Source: Pseudanabaena yagii GIHE-NHR1
GTDB lineage: Bacteria; Cyanobacteriota; Cyanobacteriia; Pseudanabaenales; Pseudanabaenaceae
Length of the DNA: 64,000 nucleotides
Assembly: GCF_012863495.1 (NCBI RefSeq)
Contig: NZ_JAAVJL010000001.1
Coordinates: forward strand, 3,157,501 to 3,221,500
Reading direction: 5' to 3'
The position numbers and the translations under genes are program-made. Below the pieces are notes generated by a model. That model made no database searches, was not told the DNA's origin, and was given only the letters and a program-made list of their open reading frames with translations. Positions 1-8,766 of the stretch are shown here, one piece after another; within the stretch, counting starts at the first letter, position 1; every line of letters begins with the position of its first letter.

Positions 1-2
1 TC

Positions 3-65
3 AGCACATCCGATCACGAAAACAGTAATTTTTTACCCGCCTTACAAGAATTTGACTTAATTTGA
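3..65 (+). CDS. C-terminal end of an unidentified gene (partial)
   Basis: The window opens inside what may be the last 20 codons of a plus-strand gene. The frame starting at base 3 reads without interruption to a TGA at 63-65, ending in LPALQEFDLI. The other two plus frames stop at 25-27 and 58-60, so the open frame could also be chance. The product cannot be identified from so short a tail. Confidence 0.35.
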   Translation, partial: STSDHENSNFLPALQEFDLI

Positions 66-69
66 TAAG

Positions 70-148
70 TAGCTAGGCATAATTGAAACCCCAACCGTAG
101 AGCACGCTGCGCGTGCTCTACGGTTGGGGTTTTATATTTAATTGCACC
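70..148 (+). repeat. Dispersed hairpin element, copy 1
   Basis: A perfect 22-bp stem (86-107 with 111-132) closed by a TGC triloop sits between the arms AGCTAGGCATAATT (71-84) and TATATTTAATTGCACC (133-148). The same arms, inverted, surround a different stem at 49606-49693. The conserved arms with a changed stem mark a mobile or structured repeat rather than a simple terminator. Confidence 0.7.
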
Positions 149-187
149 TAATTTGATACAAAAAGCTTGCTTTTCGTATCAAATTAG
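148..187. repeat. Inverted repeat abutting element copy 1
   Basis: Arms of about 19 nt (CTAATTTGATAC and its complement) pair with one mismatch around a short loop. It directly follows the element at 70-148. There is no T-run, so it is a repeat rather than an obvious terminator. Confidence 0.5.
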
Positions 188-212
188 CCTGACAAGAATT
201 TGGTATTGCATA

Positions 213-243
213 AAAAAAGGGAGTGCATTGCACTCCCTTTTTT
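213..243 (-). terminator. Intrinsic terminator of the response regulator gene
   Basis: A 15-bp perfect stem (213-227 with 229-243) has GC-rich inner pairs and A/T tracts at its base, so it yields a T-tract on either strand. It overlaps the stop codon of the minus-strand response regulator and could also end transcripts from the left. Confidence 0.75.
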
Positions 244-919
244 ATGAAAGTTGACTTAAGCGATAGCCAACACCATGAATTGTCTCGATCAAGTTGTGGG
301 GAGCACCTGCACCCTTCAACTTGTTCCGCAGACTCTTAATCGTGGCATTGATCGTATCTTCTCTAGGTGGATCAGTCAGCGACCAGACATGCTCGACAAT
401 TGTGATCCGTTTCAATACTTGACGACCATGATGTAGCAACAACTCTAGGATGTTGTACTCCTTAGGTGTTAAATGCACAGATTGACCTGTATAGGAAACC
501 TCATGCATTCCTGGATCAAGCTGCAATTCCCCCCAACGTAAAACAGTGGGTTCTGCAACCTGAGCACGACGTGACAACGCACGGATACGAGCCATTAACT
601 CAGGTGGATCGATGGGTTTGACGAGATAATCGTCAGCACCAGCGTCTAGACCCTGAACCTTGTCAGAACTCATATCAAGAGCTGTGACCATCAAAATCGG
701 GATATTGTTGCCATGGGCACGCAGACGACGACATAGGTTAATGCCATCTAACTTGGGCAACATGACATCTAGCAAAATGAGGTTGTAATCATCAGCTTGA
801 GATTTCTCCCAGCCTTCTTCCCCATCTCTAGCAATATCTACAACACAATGCTGACCTGTTAACACTTCGGCTAAAGTGTCAGCTAAGTTGGCATCATCTT
901 CTACAAGGAGAATTCTCAT
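242..919 (-). CDS. OmpR/PhoB-family response regulator
   Basis: A DNA-binding response regulator of 225 residues, expected to be phosphorylated by an unlinked sensor kinase. The receiver domain covers about residues 1-118, with acidic pocket E7/D8/D9, phospho-acceptor D51 in LILLDVMLP, switch T79 and K101 in YLVKPID. A C-terminal winged-helix domain (about 128-222) has the family ending IHGVGYRL. The ATG at 919 was chosen because MRILLVEDD is the usual start; a TTG at 931 would add four residues. No kinase gene is adjacent, so the stimulus cannot be inferred. It resembles the cyanobacterial ManR/RppA type, but I cannot assign which one. The gene is separated from hemL by about 480 bp of divergent promoter DNA. 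Confidence 0.93.
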   Translation of the reverse strand: MRILLVEDDANLADTLAEVLTGQHCVVDIARDGEEGWEKSQADDYNLILLDVMLPKLDGINLCRRLRAHGNNIPILMVTALDMSSDKVQGLDAGADDYLVKPIDPPELMARIRALSRRAQVAEPTVLRWGELQLDPGMHEVSYTGQSVHLTPKEYNILELLLHHGRQVLKRITIVEHVWSLTDPPREDTINATIKSLRNKLKGAGAPHNLIETIHGVGYRLSQLS

Positions 920-1400
920 TGGATCGAACAATTTTTAATTATTTTAAGCTGGGATAGGTGCTTGCTTATATGCTAACGACTACCTTTGCAGGTTTATGAA
1001 GAATATGAACTTTATAAATCTCGTTAACACGATTCACCCCTATCTATTTGCATCATATACGAAACGTCGAATGGTTTTTCAGAAATACAAAAATTTTAAG
1101 TATTATTGCGATAAAAGTACTTTTAATCAGCTATAAATCATTATTTTTTTATAAAAATGTTCGGTATTAATACTTATCCACCACATTTTGTTTGCAAAAA
1201 GTATACAAAAGATTTTTTAGCGCCTTTAGAGCTATGGGATCGATCGCCTTGGACAATCTCCAGCAAAACTCAGAGCAAAATTCAAGGCAAAACTAAAAAC
1301 AGTTGCAACTTTTATGCTATTTGCGTGACGCTTGCATCGTTGCTAAGTTAAATTGAGTTGAGAAAGAGTTACAAAATCTAAAAAAAATCTTCGTTAAAAA
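920..1400. other. Divergent intergenic region, no gene recognised
   Basis: An AT-rich gap between the divergent response regulator and hemL genes that must carry both promoters. A 64-codon frame at 1157-1351 exists but has no recognisable protein character. I see no hairpin, repeat or convincing operator. Confidence 0.6.
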
Positions 1401-2711
1401 ATGACTGCGAATTTATCTACTTTTAAAACAACGGCATCTCAAGAAATTTTTGCCAAAGCTAAAGAACTAATGCCTGGTGGTGTGAGTTCCCCCGTCCGAG
1501 CCTTTAAATCCGTTGGTGGTGAACCCATCGTCTTCGATCGCGTCAATGGTGCATATGCATGGGACATCGACGGCAATAAGTATATTGACTATGTTGGCTC
1601 ATGGGGACCTGCGATCGTTGGGCATTCACACCCCGAAGTCATCGAAGCACTACATAAAGCATTAGAAAAAGGCACAAGCTTTGGTGCGCCCTGCGTCCTC
1701 GAAAATATCCTCGCCGAAATGGTGATCGAAGCCGTACCTAGTGTGGAAATGGTACGCTTTGTGAACTCTGGTACTGAAGCCTGTATGTCCGTCTTGCGCT
1801 TGATGAGAGCCTTTACAGGTCGCGACAAAATCATCAAGTTTGAAGGTTGCTATCACGGTCACGCTGATATGTTTCTTGTCAAGGCAGGTTCGGGTGTCGC
1901 AACCCTCGGTTTACCTGATTCCCCTGGGGTTCCTAAATCCACAACCGCCAATACTCTTACAGCTCCCTACAATGACCTTGAAGCGGTCAAACAGTTATTC
2001 GTCGAAAATCCCGATCAAATTTCTGGTGTGATCATCGAGCCAGTAGTCGGTAATGCTGGCTGTATAGTACCTAAGGACGGATTCCTGCAAGGCTTAAAGG
2101 ATCTCTGTCATGCCAATGGCGCATTGTTAGTATTTGATGAAGTAATGACAGGCTTCCGTCTTTCCTATGGCGGTGCACAGGCTCGTTTTGGCATTACACC
2201 CGACTTGACCACAATGGGCAAAGTCATCGGCGGCGGTTTACCTGTAGGCGCATATGGTGGTCGCAAAGAGATTATGTCCCTCGTTGCGCCTGCGGGTCCC
2301 ATGTATCAGGCAGGTACATTGTCGGGAAATCCTTTGGCGATGACCGCAGGCATCAAGACGATGGAAATCCTCAAGCGTGCTGGTTCCTATGAATATCTAG
2401 AGCAGATCACTAAAAAGCTAGCTGATGGCATGTTAGCGATCGCCCATGAAACTGGACATGCTGCTACGGGTAACATTGTTGGTGCGATGTTCTGTATGTT
2501 CTTTACCAATCAAAAGGTATATAGCTACGAAGATGCCAAAACTAGCGATACTGCCAAGTTTGCCAAATTCCATCGCGCCATGCTAGAGCATGGTGTTTAC
2601 CTTGCTCCATCACAGTTTGAGGCTGGTTTTACCTCCCTTGCCCATACTGATGCTGATATTGAGGCAACTCTCACCGCAGCTCGCACTGTATTGTCACAAA
2701 TCCCTGCCTAG
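1401..2711 (+). CDS. hemL: Glutamate-1-semialdehyde 2,1-aminomutase
   Basis: A PLP enzyme that converts glutamate-1-semialdehyde to 5-aminolevulinate, the last step of the C5 route feeding heme, chlorophyll, bilins and the cobalamin genes of this window. The 436-residue length fits the family. Visible landmarks are [11 protein letters not shown] near the N-terminus, [20 protein letters not shown], the PLP-aspartate motif [10 protein letters not shown], and the Schiff-base lysine in [18 protein letters not shown]. The ATG at 1401 gives the usual short N-terminal extension. It appears monocistronic: the next gene starts 180 bp later and is unrelated. No specific regulatory site was recognised upstream. 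Confidence 0.97.
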   Translation: MTANLSTFKTTASQEIFAKAKELMPGGVSSPVRAFKSVGGEPIVFDRVNGAYAWDIDGNKYIDYVGSWGPAIVGHSHPEVIEALHKALEKGTSFGAPCVLENILAEMVIEAVPSVEMVRFVNSGTEACMSVLRLMRAFTGRDKIIKFEGCYHGHADMFLVKAGSGVATLGLPDSPGVPKSTTANTLTAPYNDLEAVKQLFVENPDQISGVIIEPVVGNAGCIVPKDGFLQGLKDLCHANGALLVFDEVMTGFRLSYGGAQARFGITPDLTTMGKVIGGGLPVGAYGGRKEIMSLVAPAGPMYQAGTLSGNPLAMTAGIKTMEILKRAGSYEYLEQITKKLADGMLAIAHETGHAATGNIVGAMFCMFFTNQKVYSYEDAKTSDTAKFAKFHRAMLEHGVYLAPSQFEAGFTSLAHTDADIEATLTAARTVLSQIPA

Positions 2712-2893
2712 ACTGGGTTTGATGAGATGGGCAAGGCTCATCTCATCAAAAAAACTGCATTCAGTGGCGGCTTTCTCAAAAATTCATTTACAATGTTCAT
2801 TAAACTTTCTAGGTTTGTCTACTAGCGAACCACGCTAGCTTGACTTATATCCTTAGAATATCGAAGCATTGAACTTTCCCTTAACTAAATCCG

Positions 2894-3520
2894 ATGCTGA
2901 CAGAAAATTCAACTGCTAGTACCAAATCTAATAATGGTAATTACAACGGCTCGATTGCACCTGTACAGAGAGCTGATTACTATATGAGCTTGCACAAAGA
3001 GTTAGACCATCTTGAAGAAATGGTGCTAGAAAGCGGTCCCCGTGTGATGGGTCATACGGTGATCGACGAAGAAAAGTTGTGTCAGCAAATCGATCGCGTC
3101 AGGTTATCAGTGCCCGAATCGATCGCTAAGGCAGAAGAGATCCTCCTTTACAAGCAAGATTTAATCGCTGAAGCACAACAATATGCAGAAGATTTAATCA
3201 AGTCTGCCGAGTTACGCGCTAGTCAACTCCTCGAAGAATCATTGATTATCCGCCAAGCTGAACAAGAGGCAAATCAAATCCGCCGCGAGATCCAAGAAGA
3301 ATGTGAGCAAATGCGATCGCAAACCCTCAACGAGGTCAACCAAATGCGTCGCCAAGCCCAAAAGGATCTCGATAGCCTGCATCAGCGTGTGACTAGTGAA
3401 GTCCAAGACATGCAGCGTGGGGCAGATGAATATAGCGATCGTGTGTTAGGCAATCTTGAATCACAACTAATTGACATGATCAAAATTGTCCAAAACGGAC
3501 GCAAAGAACTACGACTTTAA
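2894..3520 (+). CDS. DivIVA/Cdv3-like coiled-coil protein
   Basis: A 208-residue soluble protein. After a low-complexity N-terminus (about residues 1-25, rich in S, T, N) come a short helical segment (LHKELDHLEEMVLES) and then a long, highly charged coiled coil (about 85-200) with E, Q and R in heptad-like spacing. It lacks membrane segments. The architecture and the VPESIAKAEEILLYKQDLI segment resemble cyanobacterial DivIVA-like Cdv3 proteins, which act at the division site; the coiled coil also gives superficial similarity to ATP synthase subunit b. Assignment to Cdv3 is by memory of the family, not by search. The gene stands alone between hemL and the RRM gene. Confidence 0.6.
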   Translation: MLTENSTASTKSNNGNYNGSIAPVQRADYYMSLHKELDHLEEMVLESGPRVMGHTVIDEEKLCQQIDRVRLSVPESIAKAEEILLYKQDLIAEAQQYAEDLIKSAELRASQLLEESLIIRQAEQEANQIRREIQEECEQMRSQTLNEVNQMRRQAQKDLDSLHQRVTSEVQDMQRGADEYSDRVLGNLESQLIDMIKIVQNGRKELRL

Positions 3521-3894
3521 AAATTCTTCTGTCTTCTTCCTAAAATAGCTAAAACCAAGATAGGGTAAGACATATACCACTATTTATTCTCATCTAGATT
3601 GCGATCGCCAAGGCTGATATCTAGGAATAAGGTAGCTATAAAATTAATGTAAAGTGATCAAGTTTTGATACTTTCATTACATTTCGTTTGGAAGATGAGC
3701 ATTTTGTATGTTATGTTGTTACATGGCGCAAGAGTGCCACTTTAAACATTAAATTAAATTGATCGCAGGTAGCACGTAATCAATAGCTCCAATTTAAGCT
3801 AGCAAGTAGCAAACAAGTTTTTTAAACAAGTTTTTTGTAGCGGCTGCTCTAGTCACCTGCTGAAGATTTCATAGCGTAGAGGTTTTCTATTATC
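3521..3894 (+). promoter_or_regulatory. Long leader/intergenic region upstream of the RRM gene
   Basis: A 374-bp gap with no gene. Just upstream of the RRM start it holds a 12-nt direct repeat AACAAGTTTTTT and a GTAGCGGCTGCTC segment. Cyanobacterial rbp genes are often cold-regulated through long 5' leaders, so an extended untranslated leader is plausible here, but no defined element could be recognised. Confidence 0.35.
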
Positions 3895-4407
3895 ATGTCC
3901 ATCCGCCTTTATGTTGGCAACCTGCCAGCAGAATTAGATCGCCAAGCTCTAGAAAAAATTTTCAATGAATCAGGTGATTCAGTATCTTTGAAAGTTATAA
4001 CTGATCGCAAAACTGGCAAATGCCGTGGTTTTGGATTTGTGACCGTCGGATCTGATGAAGTTGCCGATACAGTCATTGAAAAATTTAATGGTTATGACTT
4101 CAACGGTGCTGTGTTAAAACTGGAAAAAGCTCTTCCTCGCACTAAAGGTAAGGGAGAAGACGGCTCTGACGAGGAAGGATCTAATGACTCTGTAAAATCA
4201 GAGGCTGAATCTTCATCTACCGCAGTTGCCGCACCAGTTAAGGCTGCCGCCAAACGCAAAAAACGTAACAACAATAAAAAATCCACTGGAAGTTCATCTT
4301 CTAGCTCTAGTAGTTCGACTGAAGCACATCAACCCGATCCACGTTGGGCTTCCGATCTTGAGCGTCTCAAGCAACAGCTTCTAGAAGCACAAGGCGCAGC
4401 TAAGTAA
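3895..4407 (+). CDS. RRM-domain RNA-binding protein (cyanobacterial Rbp type)
   Basis: A single RNA recognition motif spans about residues 1-80, with RNP2 as LYVGNL and RNP1 as CRGFGFVTV, both containing the aromatic residues that stack on RNA. The tail (about 85-170) is low complexity: an acidic stretch, then a lysine/arginine/asparagine patch, a serine run and a helical end. Cyanobacterial Rbp proteins bind RNA and are frequently induced by cold. Most have a short glycine-rich tail or none, so the basic plus poly-serine tail here is distinctive. The gene ends 8 bp before a strong bidirectional terminator. Confidence 0.93.
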   Translation: MSIRLYVGNLPAELDRQALEKIFNESGDSVSLKVITDRKTGKCRGFGFVTVGSDEVADTVIEKFNGYDFNGAVLKLEKALPRTKGKGEDGSDEEGSNDSVKSEAESSSTAVAAPVKAAAKRKKRNNNKKSTGSSSSSSSSSTEAHQPDPRWASDLERLKQQLLEAQGAAK

Positions 4408-4415
4408 AATAAACA

Positions 4416-4460
4416 AACCCATAAAAAAGCCCTTGCGAAGCAAGGGCTTTTTTATGGGTT
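4416..4460. terminator. Bidirectional terminator between convergent genes
   Basis: A 21-bp perfect stem (4416-4436 with 4440-4460) closed by a GAA triloop contains A6 and T6 tracts, giving a T-tract in both directions. It serves the RRM gene on the plus strand and touches the stop codon of the convergent membrane protein gene. Confidence 0.85.
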
Positions 4461-5801
4461 TCATTTGGGGGCAGGAGTGGTTTCGACTGCTGGCTTAGGA
4501 TAGTAAGGACTCTCGTCAGTTAAGGGGGGGCGTAGCCAGAATCTTAATGTGTAAAAAATTAGTTCTTTGAGTTCTGTCCATGCGCGTTCCGATCGCACAA
4601 AAGATGTGGCATTAAACAGAAAATATCGATATTGGATCTGAAACTGTTTACCAATCGGCCAAGGGCATTGTTTGGCTAAATCTGTATGACTATCTGAAGG
4701 ATATCCAGCAGTAGTTAGAGAAGCATTAAGCTCTTGATTCCTAAAAGATAAAAATGCTCGGGTTGCTTCAATGGGAGAAGTGATGAGTAACATCCTTCTA
4801 CTGTTACGCTGGTCTTCTCGTAATAATTTATTTTTTTCTAAGGTTTTGATAAGTTTAGCAATTTCATCACCGCTACTCCGTATCGTCAATCCCGATGGCT
4901 CAATAATAATAAAAGGACGAATACCTGAAAAATTGGGTAAATTCGTCAAGACCGCACACATTCGATCAGCTTCAGTTAAATCAACTTGAGGAAGAGCGTC
5001 ACTAGGACTAGCAGGATTCGTAAAATAGCCTTCATAACGAGGATCGTAACGCAACCCAATGTTAGTTACTTCAGCGCGACTAGCGATCTCATTTCTGACA
5101 TTTTCCTTTGTCCGAATTGGTGGAGATTCTGGCGCAGTAAGGCAGGGATATCCTTTAGTTGGAGGATGAGTTGTATGTCTGCCACCACTCAGAAGAATAT
5201 AGGGCTTTTGTTGTGGATTAGCCGCATTCCATAGTCTGATTGCTTCTTGAAGACGTGGTTCATAGGGAGGATTTTCAGCAAGTACAACAATAAGATCGTA
5301 AACACCCCGCCTAAAATCTAAGAGTTCCTGTTCTGATAAATTGCGTACTGGACGACGATAAGACTGTTCGATCGCATTAGCACCTTGCTGCTCTAAGTAA
5401 CAAGTAAATAGTTCTGATGTCGCATTATTTGTAGATACTGCAAATAGAATTAGAACGATTAATATTTCCTTTGTGACAATAGCGACCTTATCCGCAGCGC
5501 CTTTGTTATCAACCTTGTCACCACTTTTGATCTTTAAATCTTTTAGCCTTAACCAAAAATTGAAAAATAGTAATAGTAAGATGATTCCAGTTAATGTAAA
5601 AGGGAAGGATAGAAACTCAACAACAATTTTGGGAACTGGATCTTCAACAAATCTGAAACTTGCGAAAATAATAACAACTAATGCTGTAAATATCACCAGT
5701 CCAAAGATGCGAAACCAATCTTTGGGAATGGCTCTAAACAGAATAATAAAGACTGGGATTGCAATAATCCAAATTAGAATATTGGTTAATAGATCGAACA
5801 C
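4461..5801 (-). CDS. Membrane protein with a DUF218/YdcF-like domain
   Basis: A 446-residue protein with three or four N-terminal membrane segments (about residues 5-25, 30-50, 65-85 and 110-130) and a large C-terminal domain. That domain carries signatures of the DUF218 family (YdcF/ElyC/SanA): LIVVLAENPPYEPRLQEAIR, ILLSGGRHTT, a KENVRNEI helix where the family has its conserved E/N, and MLLITSPIEATRAFLSF in the position of the usual TSxxHxxRA. The catalytic-looking histidine of the last motif is absent and the domain contains long insertions, so it is divergent and its activity is uncertain. The gene diverges from lipA across 158 bp. Confidence 0.6.
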   Translation of the reverse strand: MFDLLTNILIWIIAIPVFIILFRAIPKDWFRIFGLVIFTALVVIIFASFRFVEDPVPKIVVEFLSFPFTLTGIILLLLFFNFWLRLKDLKIKSGDKVDNKGAADKVAIVTKEILIVLILFAVSTNNATSELFTCYLEQQGANAIEQSYRRPVRNLSEQELLDFRRGVYDLIVVLAENPPYEPRLQEAIRLWNAANPQQKPYILLSGGRHTTHPPTKGYPCLTAPESPPIRTKENVRNEIASRAEVTNIGLRYDPRYEGYFTNPASPSDALPQVDLTEADRMCAVLTNLPNFSGIRPFIIIEPSGLTIRSSGDEIAKLIKTLEKNKLLREDQRNSRRMLLITSPIEATRAFLSFRNQELNASLTTAGYPSDSHTDLAKQCPWPIGKQFQIQYRYFLFNATSFVRSERAWTELKELIFYTLRFWLRPPLTDESPYYPKPAVETTPAPK

Positions 5802-5959
5802 GATCCCTCCAAAATTCTCTAGTAGTCCTCGTGCTGGACTGACGATAAATGTGTCAGTGCAATATGCTAGTCAATAGAGTCACATCTGTAAAGGGCTTTA
5901 TCAGGTTTTATCTGACTTTTTCTGCCAAATTTATGACTACTTTGTAAAATTCAAACCAT

Positions 5960-6820
5960 ATGCCCGCGAAAGAAGAGTTACGTTTACCCAGTTGGTTGCG
6001 CCCAAAAATTGGTAATGCTAGCGAAATCTCCGAAGTTCAGAAAATTATTAAACAACGCGGGATTCATACCATTTGTGAGGAGGGTCGCTGTCCCAATCGG
6101 GCGGAGTGCTATTCCCAGAAGACGGCAACTTTTTTGTTAATGGGACCAACCTGTACCCGTGCCTGTGGCTTTTGCCAAGTTGATAAGGGACACCAGCCCA
6201 TGCCCCTTGATCCTGAGGAAGCTAATAAGGTTGCCGAAGCGGTGGAATTATTAGATTTAGATTATGTGGTATTAACTTCAGTGGCACGGGATGATTTAGC
6301 GGATCAGGGCGCTAGTTGCTTTGTAGAAGCCATGCAATCAATTCGCCGATCGCGCCCAAATGCGAAGATCGAAGTATTAACGCCCGACTTTCGGGGCGAT
6401 CGCCATTGCATCGAAACGGTGGTTGCGGCTGAGCCTGTTTGCTATAACCACAATATCGAGACAGTGCGACGTTTGCAGGGTAAAGTGCGACGTGGTGCAA
6501 AATATGAGCGATCGCTCTCGGTGTTACAAATAGTCAAAGAACTTGATCCCCGCATTGTTACCAAGTCGGGCTTGATGGTGGGACACGGGGAAACGGTGGA
6601 GGAGCTAACCGAGGCAATGCAGGATTTATATGCAGTGGGTTGCAGTTCCCTCACCATTGGGCAGTATCTGCGCCCATCCCTTGAGCATTTGCCTGTCCAG
6701 AAATATTGGACTCCTGAGGAGTTTGACCAATTAGGGGCGATCGCTCGGCAAATTGGATTTACCCATGTGCGATCGGGAGCCTTGGTGCGGAGTTCCTATC
6801 ACGCTAGCCAAACTTCGTAA
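5960..6820 (+). CDS. lipA: Lipoyl synthase
   Basis: A radical-SAM enzyme that inserts sulfur at C6 and C8 of protein-bound octanoyl groups on 2-oxoacid dehydrogenase E2 subunits and on glycine cleavage H protein. The 286 residues contain the auxiliary cluster motif [12 protein letters not shown], the radical-SAM motif CTRACGFC, and the C-terminal RSSYHA whose serine ligates the auxiliary cluster. Cyanobacteria often carry two lipA copies; I cannot say which this is. The start lies at CATATG. The gene is monocistronic, followed within 4 bp by a strong terminator. Confidence 0.97.
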   Translation: MPAKEELRLPSWLRPKIGNASEISEVQKIIKQRGIHTICEEGRCPNRAECYSQKTATFLLMGPTCTRACGFCQVDKGHQPMPLDPEEANKVAEAVELLDLDYVVLTSVARDDLADQGASCFVEAMQSIRRSRPNAKIEVLTPDFRGDRHCIETVVAAEPVCYNHNIETVRRLQGKVRRGAKYERSLSVLQIVKELDPRIVTKSGLMVGHGETVEELTEAMQDLYAVGCSSLTIGQYLRPSLEHLPVQKYWTPEEFDQLGAIARQIGFTHVRSGALVRSSYHASQTS

Positions 6821-6823
6821 TCC

Positions 6824-6858
6824 CAAAACTAAAAATGGCTACGCCATTTTTAGTTTTG
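6824..6858 (+). terminator. lipA terminator hairpin
   Basis: A 16-bp stem (6824-6839 with 6843-6858) with a TAC triloop begins 4 bp after the lipA stop codon. Its 3' arm contains TTTTTAGTTTTG, which serves as a weak T-tract. Confidence 0.7.
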
Positions 6859-6887
6859 AAAACCCTTAATGATTAGGACTTACGCAT

Positions 6888-6930
6888 TGAGGAGATGTAG
6901 TGCGGGCAAAGCCCACACTACATCTCCTCA
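6888..6930. repeat. Hairpin repeat following an AGGACTTACGCA motif
   Basis: Arms starting TGAGGAGATGTAGTG (6888) and ending CACTACATCTCCTCA (6930) pair around GGGC-AAA-GCCC. The motif AGGACTTACGCA at 6875-6886, which I recall from dispersed repeats of many cyanobacteria, lies immediately to the left. Confidence 0.55.
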
Positions 6931-6963
6931 AACCCCAGTAAACTCGTTTTTGGGAATTGCTAT

Positions 6964-7039
6964 AAAACTGCTCCCGCAGGGAGCAGTTTTACAAAAAAAT
7001 AGCGGGTAATGGCAACGTCAGTAAATCCATTTCCCGCTA
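6964..7039 (-). terminator. Minus-strand terminator downstream of purK, next to a second hairpin
   Basis: The arms 7000-7012 and 7027-7039 (TAGCGGGTAATGG and complement, one mismatch) form a stem which on the minus strand is followed by seven Ts (6993-6999). It is a good minus-strand terminator 190 bp beyond purK. A second perfect hairpin, with arms AAAACTGCTCCC, follows at 6964-6990. The spacing leaves room for a small RNA between purK and this terminator. Confidence 0.55.
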
Positions 7040-7181
7040 ACTCTTGTTCAATGAAACAATTGAGACGCATCTATAAGTTCCCACGAAGCGAAAAGGGTTT
7101 TCATCAGCTAAAGTGCTTATTTGAAATGCTTTCTATATCAGCATTTTGGCTTGATCCCTCAAATTAGAAATATCGCTACCC

Positions 7182-7232
7182 AAACTCCAAAGAGAGTTGC
7201 GGTGCGTAGCGCCATAACTCTCTTTGGGGTTT
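7182..7232. repeat. Hairpin overlapping the purK stop codon
   Basis: Arms of 24 nt built on CCAAAGAGAGTT and AACTCTCTTTGG close on GC-GTA-GC, with four mismatched or wobble positions near the tip and base. A similar inner motif is found in the hairpin at 8591-8661. No T-run follows on the minus strand. Confidence 0.6.
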
Positions 7233-8413
7233 TAATTACCGTACCAGATGCTTTCAATGCGATCGCTAAGATCAATGGCAAGATCATGACGCTCTGCCAA
7301 AATTGTGACATGACCGAGTTTGCGCCCAACCGAAGAACTAGTTTTGTTGTACCAATGAATGTGAGTATTTGGGAAATTGGCGATCACCTTGAGCTTCTCT
7401 GCATAGCGAGAATTCTCAATAGATTTCTCTGAACTTGTCCAAGTCGCCTTTTCATATCCTAAAAGATTGACCATCAACGCAACGTTCGCAACCATGGCGA
7501 CATCGCCTAAATCCATTCCACTAACTACACGGAGTAACTGCTCAAATTGGGAAGTACGACAGCCTTCAATCGTGTAATGTCCTGAATTGTGCGTGCGGGG
7601 GGCGATTTCATTCACACTGATTTCGCCTGTTGCGGTTAAAAAGAACTCGATCCCAAATACGCCGATCGCATCCAGAGTCGTCACAATTTGGGTAGCGATA
7701 GTTTCCACCTGTTCCCGAATGCTTGGTGCAATCCGAGCAGGCGCAACTGTACGGCGACAAACTTGATTGGTTTGCAGAGTTTCGACTACAGGATAAATAG
7801 AAATTGCGCCAGATTCCGAGCGAGCAGCTATGACCGCCAGTTCACTTTCAAAGGGAATGAATTTTTCGGCGATCGCAGGGGCTTTGTGCATACTTTCCCA
7901 AGCAGATTGCAGTTCTATTTCATTGGCAATTACCCAAGTACCTTTGCCGTCATAACCATGTCTTCTCGCTTTGAGTACTAAGGGATAATTTAGTTTTGTC
8001 GCTGCGTCTAAAAGTTCCGTTTCTGTTTCTACACTATAAAATTCAGGTGTGGGAATATGGTGATCGCGAAAATGTTGGCGTTGGTTCAGCTTATCAACGG
8101 AAATTGCTAAGGTTTCTAATTTTGGTAAAAACAATAATTGGCGATCGCCTTGATGATCTAGCAATTCCTGTAAAGCGACGAGATCAACAAATTCATTCTC
8201 AAAGGTGATTACTTGACAATGTTCCGCAAGCTGAGCAGTAGCGATTGCATCGGCAACTTTGCCATAAATCACGCGATCAGCTATAGGTACTGCCGATTCA
8301 TCAGGGCTGGATGCCTGTACTGCGAGATGTAGCCCTAGATTTTTGGCAGCGATCGCCATCATCCAAGCCAGTTGACCACCACCAATCACCCCGATTTGTT
8401 GTCGAGTAACCAC
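7232..8413 (-). CDS. purK: N5-carboxyaminoimidazole ribonucleotide synthase
   Basis: An ATP-grasp enzyme of de novo purine synthesis that carboxylates aminoimidazole ribonucleotide with ATP and bicarbonate; PurE then rearranges the product. The 393-residue length fits the family. The N-terminal GVIGGGQLAWMMAIAAKNLG is the PurK dinucleotide-like motif, YPLVLKARRHGYDGKGTWVI is the ATP-grasp strand and loop, and GVFGIEFFL plus NEIAPRTHNSGHYTIEGC carry the metal-binding and substrate residues. It stands alone on the minus strand; the next gene upstream is divergent. Confidence 0.96.
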   Translation of the reverse strand: MVTRQQIGVIGGGQLAWMMAIAAKNLGLHLAVQASSPDESAVPIADRVIYGKVADAIATAQLAEHCQVITFENEFVDLVALQELLDHQGDRQLLFLPKLETLAISVDKLNQRQHFRDHHIPTPEFYSVETETELLDAATKLNYPLVLKARRHGYDGKGTWVIANEIELQSAWESMHKAPAIAEKFIPFESELAVIAARSESGAISIYPVVETLQTNQVCRRTVAPARIAPSIREQVETIATQIVTTLDAIGVFGIEFFLTATGEISVNEIAPRTHNSGHYTIEGCRTSQFEQLLRVVSGMDLGDVAMVANVALMVNLLGYEKATWTSSEKSIENSRYAEKLKVIANFPNTHIHWYNKTSSSVGRKLGHVTILAERHDLAIDLSDRIESIWYGN

Positions 8414-8474
8414 TACAAAATTCCTGAATCAATCTATAAAATTGCCAAATAGCCTCCTAATTATAAGGCATTCA

Positions 8475-8569
8475 TATATAGCAATCCTAAAAGGTTTGTG
8501 GAAGCGCACCCCTTTGGGGTGCGCTTCCACAAACCTAAAAATCTACAAATGATTTAGGACTGCTATATA
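8475..8569. repeat. MITE-like element with terminal inverted repeats and inner hairpin
   Basis: Outer arms TATATAGCAATCCTAAA (8475-8491) and the complementary 8553-8569 differ at one position. Inside lies a long perfect hairpin (8492-8535, tip CCCC-TTT-GGGG). The 95-bp element without a gene is typical of a non-autonomous repeat. It lies in the divergent gap between purK and the GH19 gene. Confidence 0.6.
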
Positions 8570-8590
8570 TTCAGTAGCCAGTTATGTTAT

Positions 8591-8661
8591 GACAAAACCA
8601 AAAAACAGAAGAGAGTTGCGACACGAAGCGCCGTAACTCTCTTCTGTTTTTTGGTTTTGTC
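8591..8661. repeat. Long palindromic repeat
   Basis: Twenty-seven-bp perfect arms (GACAAAACCAAAAAACAGAA at the left end) enclose GCGACACGAAGCGCCGT, closely matching the inner part of the hairpin at 7182-7232 although the outer stems are unrelated. It lies about 105 bp upstream of the GH19 gene. Confidence 0.65.
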
Positions 8662-8766
8662 AAAGTTGCAAAATATTTCCAAAAATCACGAATAATGCGG
8701 CTTGATTTACAAAAATATGGCTAAAAGTTGATAATTATTGCATCTAGTCATTGAGGCGAAAATGCA

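Noticed and set aside
1157-1351. 64-codon open frame upstream of hemL
   Set aside because: No family resemblance, AT-rich codons and no clear ribosome site; it lies in a divergent promoter region.
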